A DNA stretch of 64,000 nucleotides from Tupaia tana (GCA_026018925.1 JAKSZU010000005.1:80928398-80992397), one strand, 5' to 3'; positions 11,491 through 22,736 are shown, numbered from the stretch's first letter. Notes: a model not told the origin generated them from the sequence alone. Numbers and translations are program-made.

Positions 11491-11908
11491 AAACCATTTT
11501 AACTTGAGTGAGATGATATCTCATTGTGGATTGACTGCATTTTCCTGGTGATTAGTGATTAATGATGTTGATCACCTTTCACACAATTGTTGACCATTTG
11601 TATGTTTGCTTTTAGAAATGTCTATTCAAGTCATTCACCTATATTTTAATTGAATTATTTGTTTTATTGCTACTGAGTTGTCTGAGTTCTTCGTATATTC
11701 TGTATACAAGCTACTAATTAGATCAGCTGCATATATCTTCTGCCATTCTATAGGCGACCTGTGCTTTGTTGATAATTTCCTTTGCTATGCAGATTTCCAG
11801 TTTGATATTATTTTGTCTATTTTTGCTTCGATTACCTGTGATTTTGAAGATTTAAGCAAAATAACGTGTGCACAGACTGATATTTGGACTTGTTTCCTCT
11901 GTGTTTTT

Positions 11909-12176
11909 TTTTTTTTTTTTGGAGAGGTTTTTCGCTATAGGGCGCGTGCGCTCGCCAGACAGACAGAGAGAGAGACATAGAGACAGAAAGCGAGAAATCA
12001 CCCCCCAGGGGGGATGGTCACGCCGCAATCCCTTCTCCTCCATTCTCCTCTCGGGATCTTGGGCACGCACGCACACGCGCCCGGCGTGAGTTGTAAGCCA
12101 CCGGGTCCGAGACGCGAACCGCGGTCGACTACGTGGGAGTCCAGTGACATAGCCATTACGCTAACTGCTGGTTCCC
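11909..12176 (-). mobile_element. Very young tRNA-derived SINE, member of a near-identical pair
   Basis: This copy and the one at 48013 differ by one substitution plus the length of an A-run over about 255 bases. Both share GGAACC at the start, TTCGCGTCTCGG at the B box, TTACAACTC, GTGACCATC, TCTATGTC and AGCGAAAA. The target-site duplication TCCTCTGTGTTTTT is exact (11895-11908 and 12177-12190). CpGs are nearly all intact. It is inserted in the old L1. Confidence 0.97.
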
Positions 12177-12600
12177 TCCTCTGTGTTTTTGTTTCCTGTT
12201 TTTTCTAAGTATTTGTTAACAGTTTGTGGTCTTAATATTTAAGTCTGTACCCATTTTGAGTTGACTTTTGTATTTGGTTAAACATAGGGAAATGGTTTTA
12301 TTTTTCTACAAAGGATATCCAATTTTACCTGAGTCATTTGTTGAGGAGGCTGTCCTTTTCTCAACATGTGTTCTTGTTAACTTGCTCAAAAATTGATTGG
12401 CTGCAAGTATGCGAACCTGCTTTTGCATTATTTTCTCTTCTCCATTGGTCTTATTGGCTTGTTTTAAGCCAGGATCATGCTATTTTGGTTCCTATGGTTT
12501 TGTAGTATATTTTTAAATCTTATAAGAAAATATAGCTCTTTAAATTGTACTCAAGAACCACTTTTTAAATATAAAAACTTTACGGTAAATTACACCTCAT

Positions 12601-12888
12601 GGTCAGTAGGTGGTGTAGTGGGTAAGGTTCTGAACTCCCACATTGCTGACCCTGATTTGAGTCCGAGACCTGGTGCACTGGAAATCACATTGGGTGCATG
12701 TGCATGTATACCCAAAATCCCAAGCGGAGAATGAAAGAGAAGAAATTGTGGCAGACCATCCCCACTGGTGGGAGGAGTGATTTTTCACTTTCACTCTCAC
12801 TGTTTTTTCCTTCTTTCTTTCTCTCTTCTCTGGCAACCACATGCATCCTATGGCAAAAATCTTACCAAAAAAAAAAAAAAAAAAAAAA
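12601..12888 (+). mobile_element. Old tRNA-derived SINE
   Basis: GGTCAGTAGGTGGTGTAGTGGG, CTCCCACATTGCTGACC, TGGGTGCATGTGCATG, CATCCCCACTGG and a 22-base A-run. It is an older head variant with GTGTAGTGGGTAAGG at the A box. Confidence 0.88.
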
Positions 12889-13114
12889 CCCACCAGATAA
12901 ACATCTTATCATCACTGTCATCATCACAAATTTTCTGTAATTTATTCAATTTTCTCTTTGTACATATGCTTTAATGATATTGTTTATGTTTCTGTATAAT
13001 TCAAAGTACCTTGCTGACTTCTTAAAAGAAGAATTTCCTTTTTATCAAGCTAAAATATTATATCATTTATATATAGATGTTCTTGATTGTCTTATACCAT
13101 TGGCCGAAAGCTTG

Positions 13115-13387
13115 TTTTTTTGTTTCTTCTTTTTCTTTGAGAGGTTTTTGCTATAGGGCGTGTGCACTCTCTAAAAAGACAGAGAGAGACAGAGAGACAG
13201 AAAGTGAGAAATCACCCCCCAGGGAGGATGGCCACGCCTCAATCCCTTCTCCTCCGTTCTCCTCTCGGGATCTTGGGCACGCATGCACATGCGCCTGGCG
13301 TGAGGTTAAGTCACGAGGTCTGGGACTCAAACCATGGTCTGCTACATGGGAGTACCACGACATAGCCATTACGCTAACTGCTGATCC
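13115..13387 (-). mobile_element. tRNA-derived SINE
   Basis: T-rich run, GAGAGGTTTTTGCTATAGGGC, an intact palindrome, CTCCTCTCGGGATCTTGGGC and TAACTGCTGATCC at the head. The B box is decayed (CATGGTTTGAGTCC on the minus strand). Confidence 0.93.
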
Positions 13388-13621
13388 TTTCTGTTTTCTT
13401 CAAAATTGTCATTATCTTGTCTCTACATCTTATACAATTTGTATGGAAGGTGGCCATCTAATATTGAAGATGAAATTTAGATAAGCTTTTGCACTATAGA
13501 ATCAGATTATTTGCACACACAGTCCAGAAGATGACTAAAATACACAATGTCATATTGAATTATTATATACTCCTTACACATAAGGAGAAATCATGACTCT
13601 GAAGGTGTATTTCACTGAAGA

Positions 13622-14187
13622 TTTTTTTTTTCATTTCTTTCTTTAGAGTTTTTTTATTTATTTATTTATTTTTGAGAGGTTTTCGCTATAGGGTGCGTGC
13701 ACTCGCCAGACAGACAGAGAGAGACAGAGAGACAGAAAGCGAGAAATCATCCCCAGGGGGGATGGCCACGCCGTAATCCCTTCTCCTCCGTTCTTCTCTC
13801 GGGATCTTGGGCACACATGCACACGCACCCGGCGTGAGTTTTAAGTCACTGGGTCCGGGACATGAACCGCGGTCGACTACGTGGGAGTCCAGCGACATAG
13901 CCATTACGCTAACTGCTGGTCCCCTTTCTTTAGAGTTTTGTCATAAGGTACACATACTTGCCAGAGAGAGAAAGAAAAAAAAAAATGAGAAAAAAAAAAA
14001 AAAATGACAAATCTCCCCCCTCCCCGCCCTGGGGGGATAAGCTACACCTCAATCTCTTCTTCATTCTCCTCTTAGGATTTTAGAAGCACACACACACACG
14101 CACACAAGCACAGTGATTTATCAAGCTGGTGGATCAACTATGTCAGAGCCTTAACTGTAGTTAAGGCGCTGCCACCTGCTGGGCCCT
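13622..14187 (-). mobile_element. Old tRNA-derived SINE, split by a younger one
   Basis: The tail side (13622-13652) and the remainder (13925-14187) together make one old minus-strand copy: TAGAGTTTTGTCATAAGGTAC, the GA zone with A-run expansion, a C-run/G-run palindrome, CACACACACGCACAC in place of the CG-rich arm, and CACCTGCTGGGCCC. The younger SINE at 13653 sits just inside its tail. Confidence 0.88.
13653..13924 (-). mobile_element. Young tRNA-derived SINE nested in an older SINE
   Basis: It is flanked by an exact 15-base duplication TTTCTTTAGAGTTTT (13638-13652 and 13925-13939). The B box reads GGTTCATGTCC on the minus strand, which is what CpG decay of GGTTCGCGTCC would give. The palindrome and CpG-rich arm are well kept. 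Confidence 0.96.
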
Positions 14188-14429
14188 AACTTTTCATTTC
14201 AAAAGGAACTTTTTCAAAGATGAGAGAAGAGTGAAGCACATACTGCTTATTGACATCAGCAGAAACAGCAATCATACATATTTTGAACTTGCTAGTTACT
14301 TCTAGCATCCCTTTCATTGCAACCTTCCCTGCTTCCCTAGCTGGTGTATTTTTCTGTGTGTCTAGTACACAAAACACTGTGCTAAGTTGTTTTCTGTCTT
14401 TAAGCAAATATCAGTAGACTAAGCATTAT

Positions 14430-14572
14430 TATTATAAACCATAAATCACAAAGCTACATCTCAGAGTGGATGAGAATTTATCCAAAGTCACAGAATTAGT
14501 GAAGAACCTAATCAGTTTGGAGTACAGTACAAGTTAATCTAGGTTTCATTCTCTTACATACTATGCTAAACT
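14430..14572 (-). mobile_element. MIR, antisense
   Basis: CAAAGTCACAGAATTAGTGAAG and AATCTAGGTTTCATTCTC follow the antisense MIR order (CAAGGTCACACAGCTAGT, then GAACCCAG). Highly diverged and ancient. Confidence 0.5.
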
Positions 14573-15248
14573 GCAATTATGTCAAAGTATAAAATATTCA
14601 AAGTATAACATGTTGGTGACTTTTTTCAAATAATATTCATGGCAGAAGGAATTGAATATATTTTACCTCATTTTACATGGCTTTTTAGCCTGTATTAAAA
14701 TTAAGGTGTTGTCTTTTATGTACTGTATAAGCTCAAGTAATAACATCTCAGGAAAAAGTAGAGAGTCCAGATAATTATCAAGTCTGCTAGTTTACAAATA
14801 TTATACAGATTTCAAAAACTTTAGCTCTCCTGCTTATGATGAGTTTTACTTCCTTATTGTAAGTGAATGTTTTTAATTCTTTTCCCATTAGATCAGCCTT
14901 TACGTATTCAGAATACTTTTTACCTTGTGAGTCACACTTCAAAAGAGAAGTTGTTGCATTTGCTTTCCCAGATCATCATGCACATAAAGCATAAGCATGT
15001 GAGCTATTTTTCATCCAATCAAAAGCTCAGACTAGAAATTTGTGTTTGAAAGAGCAGGCATGAAGAAAGAGGTATAGCATCCATGTAGGATAGCAAGGGG
15101 GGGTCAGAAAAACATCAACTTGTCAAGTCAGAAGAGTCAGAGATGCTGTATGTGGTGTTCCTTGAACATTGTTCTTGGCTGTGCAATCCGAAAACATGCT
15201 TCCCTGGATTTTTGATGGCTCTACACTTCCCCTAATATTCTTTCCTAA
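14573..15248. other. No recognised feature
   Basis: AT-rich sequence with a short G-run (GGGGGG near 15109). No gene or family is recognised. Confidence 0.4.
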
Positions 15249-15768
15249 AAAAGTTATTTATCTCTTCTATGAGAGAAAAAAAGAAGCAAAGAGGGAGAGT
15301 GAGACAACACTACAATAAGATCCCAACTTTTGTATCCATCCCAGCTTCAGTGAGCTCTGGCTCACTAGCTGGTGTGTGCCTGGTGCACTCAGCAGGAAGT
15401 CTTTGTTTTGTTTTTCATTTATCATTTTTAAATTTCATTTTCTTTTATACATTCAATCACATTATTTAGCTTACAAAGTGAATGTTTCAACATGTGAACA
15501 TTTCTCCCTAGTCCAGTTGATATAATTATAAAATATCTTCAACAGATAATACTACATTTCTTTGTCCCATTAATGCTTTGCCTGTTTTTCTTCTAAATGG
15601 CCTTCCTCAGACTCTACTCTTTCACTCACACTATATCTGCATTTACATCCATTTACGGTGTTTCTATGCCCTTTAGCAGGAAGTCTTTGGATATACACTT
15701 AGAACTCTCTCAGGTGGATCAGCCTCAAAAAAGCATCACATTTTCCTGCTATGCCACTCTTTGGTCCT
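15249..15768 (-). mobile_element. Very old tRNA-derived SINE, split by an L1 tail
   Basis: AGTTATTTATCTCTTCTATGAGAG and a GA zone start it. The head side (15690-15768) ends TGCTATGCCACTCTTTGGTCC, the antisense of a GGACCA-N-GTGGCATAGCAGG head. An L1 3'-end fragment with its own target-site duplication separates the halves. Confidence 0.7.
15406..15674 (-). mobile_element. L1 3'-end fragment with perfect target-site duplication
   Basis: T-rich start, TTTTATACATTCAATCAC, CATGTGAACATTTCTCCC and CAGTCCAGTTGAT mark the antisense L1 3' UTR. AGCAGGAAGTCTTTG is exactly repeated at 15391-15405 and 15675-15689, so this 269-base piece is one complete 5'-truncated insertion and not a remnant of a larger deletion. 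Confidence 0.93.
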
Positions 15769-16810
15769 AACTTAATAGGTTCAGTACATTTATTTTCTTC
15801 TTAAACAGACTAAAATAGTTAAATACTTTCTTTTGTTTCTAATTTTAAACTGTGACCATTATACTTTTATAGTTTTTTTTTCTTTTATTATGCACTAACT
15901 TGAGAATATGGTTACAAATGAGGGGAGGTATTACTAGACAGTAAAAATGGCTTTTTTTAAGTAGGTCTTTATTAAATGTATAAAATATTTATTTACATCA
16001 TTTAACTAGTCAAATGTCAATTCTGCTAGTAATTCAATAAAATGTAAAAGTTAAAAAAATAAAGACAAAGAGTGAACACAGAATTTTCTGTAGATGAAAT
16101 GGAAAAAATTATCCAACCCATAAAAAGGCATAACATCCTAAAATATTTTGTTGTAAGTATGTGATATTATATCAAGTCCTGAACCTGATGACTTGAAAGT
16201 CACACTGGGCACGTGTTTGTGTGCATACCCAACTTTTCTCATAAAATCAAAAATAATATATTTTCATATATCCATTTAACTTTTCATAATCAACAAGAAA
16301 AGCAGGTTGCCTTTGGTTTTGTGTTCAGAATATCATCCCATGTGGCATTAAAATAGTTAAGAATTAACCAAAATGAACTTATCAGTCCCCCCAATCAAAT
16401 GCATATTTCATCCTTTCTCTGTAAAAATAAAAAATAATATTTTAATTATTCTGTGCACATCTTCAATGTACATGACACTAGTAAAAATTTCCAGAGTCTG
16501 AACTCTGATCTGATCTACTTAGGAATAATTTAAAATGGTTCCTTAAATCTTTTTAAGTAAGAACTCATTTGCAGAATTTTCTATTTTACTTTTGATTTCT
16601 GTGACAAATTATCAAAATACTTGGTTTCTACTTTTATCATAACATATGTAGAACTAATACAGAAAATTAGACTATCATTTATGCCAATAACTTTCCCCAA
16701 ATTGTTAGCTTTAATTTTGTTAACTTTAACTCTTATTTAAAGAAAAAAAAAAAAAAAAAACAGAAAAAGAAAAAAAAAAAAAACAAAACAGGCTAAATAG
16801 ATATTTTTGT
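15769..16810. other. Mostly unrecognised; SINE scrap and A-rich run
   Basis: Bases about 16165-16232 read ATCAAGTCCTGAACCTGATG and CACACTGGGCACGTG, a short plus-strand scrap of the tRNA SINE (compare 17490-17530). Bases 16741-16795 are A-rich with scattered C and G. Nothing else is recognised. Confidence 0.5.
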
Positions 16811-17085
16811 AGGTCCAGTCAAGTAGCACAGTGGTTAAATGCTGTGTCTAAAAATAATGCATGGGAGGAGCCAGATTCCATGTGGCAACCAGTTTAAATC
16901 CTATCTTGACAGTTTGAAAAACATGCCCAGTGCATGTTTGCCTGTGTTCAATAATCTGACAGGATGGAAAAATGGAGAGAAAAAGATTGCAGTATGAACC
17001 CCAGTGGAGGGGTTCTTGGTGGATCGTGTCTCTGTCTCTCTTTCTGAAGCAAACAAATATTCTTCTGGCAAATTAATAAAAGAAA
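16811..17085 (+). mobile_element. Old tRNA-derived SINE
   Basis: GGTCCAGTCAAGTAGCACAGTGG, CCAGATTCCATGTGGC, GAAAAACATGCCCAGTGC, AATAATCTGACAGGATGG and a remnant CT zone. It belongs to the old subgroup with CAGATTCCA in the head, like the copy at 1140. It seems to carry a short extra stretch before the CCAGATTCC block. Confidence 0.75.
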
Positions 17086-17130
17086 AATCAAAATAAAACA
17101 TAAAAAATTGAAAAAAATAACATTATAATC

Positions 17131-17400
17131 TTTTTTTTGTAGAAAAAGAAAAAGAAATTTAAGAGAGATTTTTGCTATAGAGTGCATGTACTTACCAAAG
17201 AGACAGGGACAGAAAGTGAGAAATCACTTTCCCGGGGGGATAGTCATGCCACAATACCTTCTCTTTCAGTCTTCTCTCAGGATTTTGGTCACATGTGCAT
17301 AGCTGCCCAGTGTGTTTCAGGTCACCAAGTCCGGGAAGTGAGCCACAGTCAATTCTTTGGAAGCCCAACAGTGTAACTACTACACCAACTGCTGATCCCT
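17131..17400 (-). mobile_element. Intermediate tRNA-derived SINE
   Basis: T-run and A/G-rich stretch, GAGATTTTTGCTATAGAG, the GA zone, a CCCGGGGGG palindrome remnant and ACCAACTGCTGATCCC. It faces the plus-strand copies on both sides. Confidence 0.88.
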
Positions 17401-17430
17401 AAAAAAAAGTTTTTATAATATACATTTTCT

Positions 17431-17728
17431 GACACCAGCAGGTGGCACAGAGGTTACATCAGTGGACTACCATATGATTGACCATCGTTCAAGTCCTGAA
17501 TCTGGTGACTTGAAAGTCACCCTGGGCACGTGTGTGTGCATACTCAAGATCCTGAGAAGAGAATGGAGGAGTAGGTATTGTGGCATAGAGAAGTAAATAT
17601 TGTGGTACGGCCATCCCCCCTTGGGGGTGATTTCTCACTGTCTCTCTCACTGTGTCTTTCTCTCTCTCTCCACCGAGTATATGCACCCTAAGACAATAAA
17701 TAAAAAACTTCTAAAAATAAAATAAATT
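17431..17728 (+). mobile_element. tRNA-derived SINE with internal duplication
   Basis: ACACCAGCAGGTGGCACAGAGG, B box CGTTCAAGTCC, TGGGCACGTGTGTGTGC. ATTGTGGCATAG then AATATTGTGGTACGG shows a duplication of about 30 bases before the palindrome (CCCCCCTTGGGGG). The tail is A-rich with AATAAATA units. Confidence 0.9.
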
Positions 17729-17737
17729 TTCCAGAAA

Positions 17738-18095
17738 ATTTTTTTTTGTTTTATGACATCTTATTTAAATTCAATCATTGTATGATTTTATAGCACACAA
17801 ATATGGTTTTTCAAAGTATGCATACAGCATGTGACAATTAAATGAAAGGTATTACCGTACACGTAACTCTCAACAAAGAATTTTACATCCTTGTCTGTTA
17901 AATGTTTCTTTCTTGAGCTCATCCCACTCACCCTTTTCAATCCTCTTCTCTCTCATATGGTCTCTGGTATCTACACTGTAATTTATTCCATTGAATTTAG
18001 ATATTAGGTATATATTGAGCAGGGATATTCAATGTTCATCTTTCATAGTCTGGCTTAATTTGCTTAATTCTGTATATATAAGTATCAGTGGCATA
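17738..18095 (-). mobile_element. L1M-type 3' UTR fragment, antisense
   Basis: The T-run is followed by TCAAAGTATGCATACAG, then CTCTGGTATCTACACTG and CATAGTCTGGCTTAATTTGCTTAA, the antisense order of an L1M-type 3' UTR. It is a different L1 family from the tails at 7448 and 15406. Confidence 0.6.
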
Positions 18096-18439
18096 TGTGT
18101 CTATAAAGATAGATTGAAGTTATCTCTGATGTTAAAAAAATCACATTTGGAAGTTATCTATGTAAAATGATTTCACAATTATATTTCGAAAAATGCATAC
18201 ATAAATAATTTCCTAAAATATTGATGTACAATTAAATATAGTTTTTACAATTAATTTATAATAATGTATGAGTAAATTTTATTATGCTATATTTACATTA
18301 ATGACAAGATACCATATTTTAAAAACAATATAGAGATATCTAATTTCATTACATCGATTTAAATAGTACACTTTAGTTGAGATTTTTGTTTTGTTTTGTT
18401 TTGTTTAGAAATATTTACCTATAGATGAGCTTTTAATAT
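18096..18439. other. No recognised feature
   Basis: Very AT-rich sequence with a TTTTG repeat near 18385-18405. Confidence 0.4.
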
Positions 18440-18865
18440 TTAAATCTACTGACTTGGTTTTGGTTTTGCTAGAAGAAAGAAGAACCTAGGTGATTTTACA
18501 AAGAAAAGAGAAGTTTATTTACAAATTAATAATTCCAATGATTGGAAAGTTCAAAGGTAGGGCAATAACATACCCAACAGAAGCAGAGAGGAGGGCAGGC
18601 ACTTGCAGAAGGAGAGGAGTCCTGAGTGTCTTTCTTTCTAACAACCAGCTCTTAGGAGAACTCATTGATTCCGGCAAGACATTATTAATCTGTTTTATGA
18701 GACTGTTGCTTCTATGATGCAATCACCATAAACCAATCACTGCCCACCTGGCCTTACCTTGGGTGACCATGAAGGAACTGTTTTCCCTTAACACTTTCAC
18801 AATACAGACAATACAACCACACCCCAACACATGGATTTCAGAGGGACATATCTAAATCACAGCAC
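18440..18865 (-). mobile_element. ERVL-MaLR (MST/MLT1-like) solo LTR fossil
   Basis: On the minus strand the element starts TGCTGTGATTTAGATATGTCC, has CCATGTGTTGGGG and AACAGATTAATAATGTCTTGCC, and carries the terminal AATAAACTTC signal region. That is the order of a MaLR LTR. No internal sequence flanks it, so it looks like a solo LTR. It is old, of an age shared among placental mammals, and broken by many changes. Confidence 0.65.
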
Positions 18866-18919
18866 CTATATTGTACTCTTCATGCTCTGTCTCTGTCCCT
18901 TTATCTCTCTCTCTCTCTC

Positions 18920-19187
18920 TCTTTTCTTTTTAGTTATTTTGCTGTTGGGTAGGTTTACTCACTGGAGAGAAACAGAGAAAGACAGGAAGAGAGAGAGAAA
19001 GTGAGAAATCACCCTTTAGTCGAGACGACCACGTTACATTCCCTTCTTCTCCTTTCTTCTTTTGGGATTTTGGGCGTGCATGCACACACACCACGCATGG
19101 TTTTCAAGTCTCTGGGCTCAGGACTTGAACTGTTTTTGTCCATGTGGAAATCTAGAACGTTAACTACTATGTCACATGCTGGTCCCT
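18920..19187 (-). mobile_element. Intermediate tRNA-derived SINE with CT run at its tail
   Basis: CT dinucleotides (18906-18926) and T-rich tail, then GTTGGGTAGGTTTACTCACTGG, the GA zone, TTTTGGGCGTGCATGC and CACATGCTGGTCCC. The palindrome is mostly lost. Confidence 0.82.
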
Positions 19188-19194
19188 ACTAATT

Positions 19195-20475
19195 ATTATT
19201 TTTTTCCAGTGATAACCTTGTAACTGGGATAATGTGAAACTTTATTGTGGTTATGATTGCCAGTTCTCTATTATAATGTTGAGCATTTTTAATGTACTTA
19301 TTAGCCACTCATATTTTAAGAAGGATCTGTTTACATTAATTGTCTACTTTTAAATTGGGTTATTTCTTTACTTCCGATATGTTTCATTTACTTTGGTTAT
19401 TATTTCTTTGTTGAACGAGTAATCTGCAAATATTTTATCCCATCCATAGGCTGTCTCTTCACTCTTTTTATTACCTCTTTTGCAATTCAGAAGCTTTTAT
19501 ATTTGATATAATCCCATTTGTCTATTTTTACTATAGTCGCCCATAGTTTTGAGGTTTGGTTTGAAAAATTTTTGTATGCACAATGGCCTAACCCACTTCC
19601 TCTCTGTTTTGTTCTGGTAGTGTTATGATTTTTGCTCTTTTGTTAAATCTTCAATTCATTTTGAATTGATTTATGTAAATGGAAAGAGATAGGCATCTAC
19701 TATTATTCTTCTGTGAATATCTTGTTTTCCCAAAATTATTTATTAAAGAGATTGTACCTTTTCCAATGAAAGTTTTTTGTTTTTGCTTTCTTGTTTTTTT
19801 GTTTTTATTTTATGTTTTGTTTTGTTTTGTTTATTTGTTTGAACTTTCACCAAAAATCAGTTGGGTGTGGGACCATCCTCTGATGTGGTGGTTAAGGTTG
19901 CCAGAACCCACATGGACAATTGCATCGTTTATGTCCTGGAGCTGGTTGCTCAAATAATATGCTGGGTGCATGTGCATGAATGCCCAACATATGGACATGA
20001 AAATGAAGTAGAGGGAATTGATGCATTACCATTCCCCTCTAGGGTTTGTTTTCTCATTTTCTCCCTCAGTTTATGTCCCTCTTCAGGAAGCACATGCACC
20101 CTAGAACAAAATTAAAACAAACAAACAAACAAAACAGCTCTGTGTTTGTAGATTTATTTCTGAATTTCTATTCTTCTCTTTTGGTTTATGTGTCTGTTTC
20201 ATGCCTCTTTCATGGTGTTTTGGCTATTATAATTCTGTCTTATATTTTAAAGTCAGGTAGTGATGCCTCTAGCTTTGTTCTTTTGGCACAGAAGTGCTTT
20301 GGCTATTTGAGGTCTTTAAAGATACTGTATGAATTTTATGACAATTTTGTATTTCTGTGAAGAATTCCATAGGTATTTTGAAAGTAATTGCATTGAATCT
20401 GTAGATTACTTTGGGTAATATTGACATTGATACAATATTTATTCTTCCAATCCATATTATTTCAGTGTTAATTTT
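19195..20475 (-). mobile_element. L1 ORF2 fragment, antisense, with a SINE inside
   Basis: The plus strand shows TATTTTATCCCATCCATAGG, TTTATATTTGATATAATCCC, ATTCATTTTGAATTGATTTATG, TCACCAAAAATCAGTTGG, then after the SINE TTAAAGTCAGGTAGTGATGCC and TTGCATTGAATCTGTAGATTAC. This is a continuous antisense run of ORF2 from its C-terminal end towards the reverse-transcriptase core. Both ends are truncated and a SINE at 19866 interrupts it. Confidence 0.87.
19866..20136 (+). mobile_element. Old tRNA-derived SINE inside L1
   Basis: GTGGGACCATCCTCTGATGTGG, AACCCACATGGACAATTG, TGCTGGGTGCATGTGCATG, CATTCCCCTCTAGGG and an AAAC-unit tail (AACAAACAAAC). Confidence 0.8.
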
Positions 20476-20646
20476 ATATTTGCACTTTCCAAAGGAGACA
20501 TTTGTCAACCACAAAGAGTTATAAATTAAACTCTGAAATTCTGAAAAATAATACTTCTTCAATCCTAGGAAAGTGAAGATCTTAACTAAGGAGAACTGAG
20601 ACACTAGAAAAGAAAGAAAATTTTGAGCATACACGTGCATGTGCAT
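20269..20646 (-). pseudogene. L1 ORF2 fragment (reverse transcriptase, post-core)
   Basis: An open stretch on the minus strand encodes [20 protein letters not shown] followed by an FFTEIQN-like end. This matches the conserved ORF2 block [31 protein letters not shown]. Only the part left of about 20475 is L1; upstream residues come from unrelated sequence. It is a dead piece of the L1 described above, not a host gene. Confidence 0.85.
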
Positions 20647-20654
20647 GACTGTCT

Positions 20655-20895
20655 ACACACTCAGTTTCCTCTCAGCATCCACAGGGGATTGGTTTCAGAA
20701 CCCCCTGTGGATTCCAAAATTGGTTGTTGCTCAAGTACCTTACATAAAATGCCCCAGTATTTTCATATAACCTATGTTCATTCCCCTACATACTTATATA
20801 ATCTTTGGATCACTAATAATACCTAACACAATGGAAATGACAGGTAAATAGATTTCATATTATATTATTTAGAAAATATGAACAAAAAATTATAT
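20655..20895. mobile_element. Non-autonomous Tigger/MER2-type DNA transposon fragment
   Basis: CAGCATCCACAGGGGATTGG, TTTCAGAACCCCCTGTGGATTCC, GCTCAAGTACCTTACATAAAATG and ATAACCTATGTTCATTCCCC follow the MER2/Tigger1 end, whose consensus has GGGGGATTGGTTCCAGGACC and GCTCAAGTCCCTTATATAAAATGG. One end is clear and the other fades in AT-rich DNA near 20895. The family is shared by placental mammals. Confidence 0.78.
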
Positions 20896-22555
20896 ATATT
20901 CATTACATATCATACAATTTTTAAAATATTTTTTATTCAGTGTTGATTTACTATATGGAAATAAAAGCATGAATATGAATGGCTGACATATATATTACAT
21001 AGAGCTGTGTGTGTGTATTATATATATATATATGACATATATAACTTTCTAAAGAAGATAATATAAAAGTCAATAGGTTAAAAGTTTACTTGAAATATTG
21101 TAATGCCAGTAATAGATGAATAACTTATGTCTGTAAACTATACCAAAAAGTCTTATAAGAATAATATTCACTTTTCAAGCTAAGTAACATGTGATTGAAT
21201 GTATAAAATAAATTGAAATGAAAAAAAGTAATACTGCTTTTGAAGAAAATATATCAAAATTCATTGACCACCAAATTCATATTTCTAACTAAACTGAAAA
21301 AAATATATAAAAGTTACAAATAGAGAAATAAAATGAAAAGTGTAATAGTCATATCCCTTAGATTACCAAAAGTCAAGTTAGAAAAATATAGTTATTAGTG
21401 AGCATGGGAACATAGGAACTGTGATTCTTTTTCCTGGAGTATGTAAACTATAATCCTTGTGCAAAAATTATATCAATTATTAAAATAAAATGTTAAAGTA
21501 CATGTAAGCAAATCTATTAATGGGAATGTATTTACAGAAATATAGGACTTAGATACAAGTGTAGACAGCATGTTCAATGATCGTTAAACATGTATTCTGC
21601 TTAATGGTAACAAAAATTGAATGAAAATAAATGCCAGTTAACACAGGAGAAGGTGACTGTGTTACAGTACAATCATTTTATTTATTATAGATCTTACTTT
21701 AAAGCTCTAACAGTTGGATTTTTGTGAGGTGTGAATTAGTGAGATAAATGAAATGAAGGGAAGTATTTATTATCTAACACCATCTTTATAATATTTTTAT
21801 AAATCTAAAATTTATGAAATCTTTGTATAATTTAAAAACATAAATATTCTGTGGATACTATGTGTAACATGTTTACAGTTTAGGAGTAAGATATTGAATG
21901 ATGAATTGGGGAGATTAATGTCTCTGTATTGACTGACATGCATGGCATTCCCTTTTGAAAAAGCAATGTAATACACTGTAAAATTATATCTAATCCAATG
22001 TAATATAAAGAAGATTATAATGATAATAAAAATAAAAATTAAAAAAATAAAAAAAGGAGTAAGCATTTACACAACCAGAGCTCTGTTACTAACTTTATGA
22101 GTTTGAATCATCCTCATGGTGGTACAGAAAAGCTCAGGAGAAAGGAGCTGTGCATCTCATGTCACTCTACTGGTCCTCCTGTACTTACAGTGAAAGGATA
22201 ACACCCTCTAGTAGGGGGTAGATAGAAGGGAATGTTAATGAGGCGTTAGTCACCAAAAGAGAAAGAGGACACAAGTTAATATAAGGAGAAAATATTTGCT
22301 CTGAAAAATTCAGTAAATAACTTACATAGTAGAATCCTGTTTACCTAAATGTTTTTAGATACACAGTGCGCACATGTACTCAAGCACATACAATATACAC
22401 ACTAGGTGTGTATTCAGATATTCATGTGTTTACTTTAATTTTTATGTCTATCCATTTCTTCTTAGAGAGAGAGAGGAACTCCCAAAAATATGATTCTATT
22501 TTTCAAAAAAAAAATCTCTTTATTTGGAACTATAACACATTTGTGTGCATGTGGT
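20896..22555. other. No recognised feature, AT-rich (1.7 kb)
   Basis: Very AT-rich sequence with TA clusters near 21018-21035. Bases 22080-22260 are richer in GC and may be an unclassified repeat. No coding region is seen. Confidence 0.4.
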
Positions 22556-22560
22556 GGTAT

Positions 22561-22592
<32 letters not shown>

Positions 22593-22680
22593 CTCCACAC
22601 TTACATATATTTATATATTTATTTATATATATTTACTTTATTCACACACACACACACATATACATACATATATATATACA
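22561..22680. repeat. (CA)n and (TA)n compound microsatellite
   Basis: CA runs at 22561-22587 and 22643-22658 are separated by TATA/TTTA units, and TATATATA follows to 22678. Confidence 0.9.
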
Positions 22681-22736
22681 AGAGGAGATAAACAATGTGT
22701 TATAAGAAATAAATCTTACCTCTAAAAAAAAAAAAA

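Larger units (their letters stand above)
10690..12540 (-). mobile_element. L1 fragment, ORF2 C-terminal part, antisense, split by three SINEs
   Basis: From left to right it runs from near the 3' end of ORF2 (TATCCATCTATTGATGAACAC, TAGTGCCGCAATACAGATGAG) through TTTTTGATAATAGCCATTCT and ATCTCATTGTGGATTG to TGATAATTTCCTTTGCTATGCAGA and CCATTTTGAGTTGACTTTTG. This is the normal minus-strand L1 order. SINEs at 10873, 11225 and 11909 interrupt it, so the L1 is older than all three. It belongs to an L1M-type family by overall wording. Confidence 0.85.

Noticed and set aside
10690-12540. One continuous L1 from 9835 to 12540
   Set aside because: The left part is endonuclease and the right part is the C-terminal end of ORF2, the wrong order for a single antisense element.
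22366-22725. A 119-residue open frame across CA/TA repeats
   Set aside because: Its Thr-His and Tyr-Ile runs come from microsatellites, and it has no recognisable domain.
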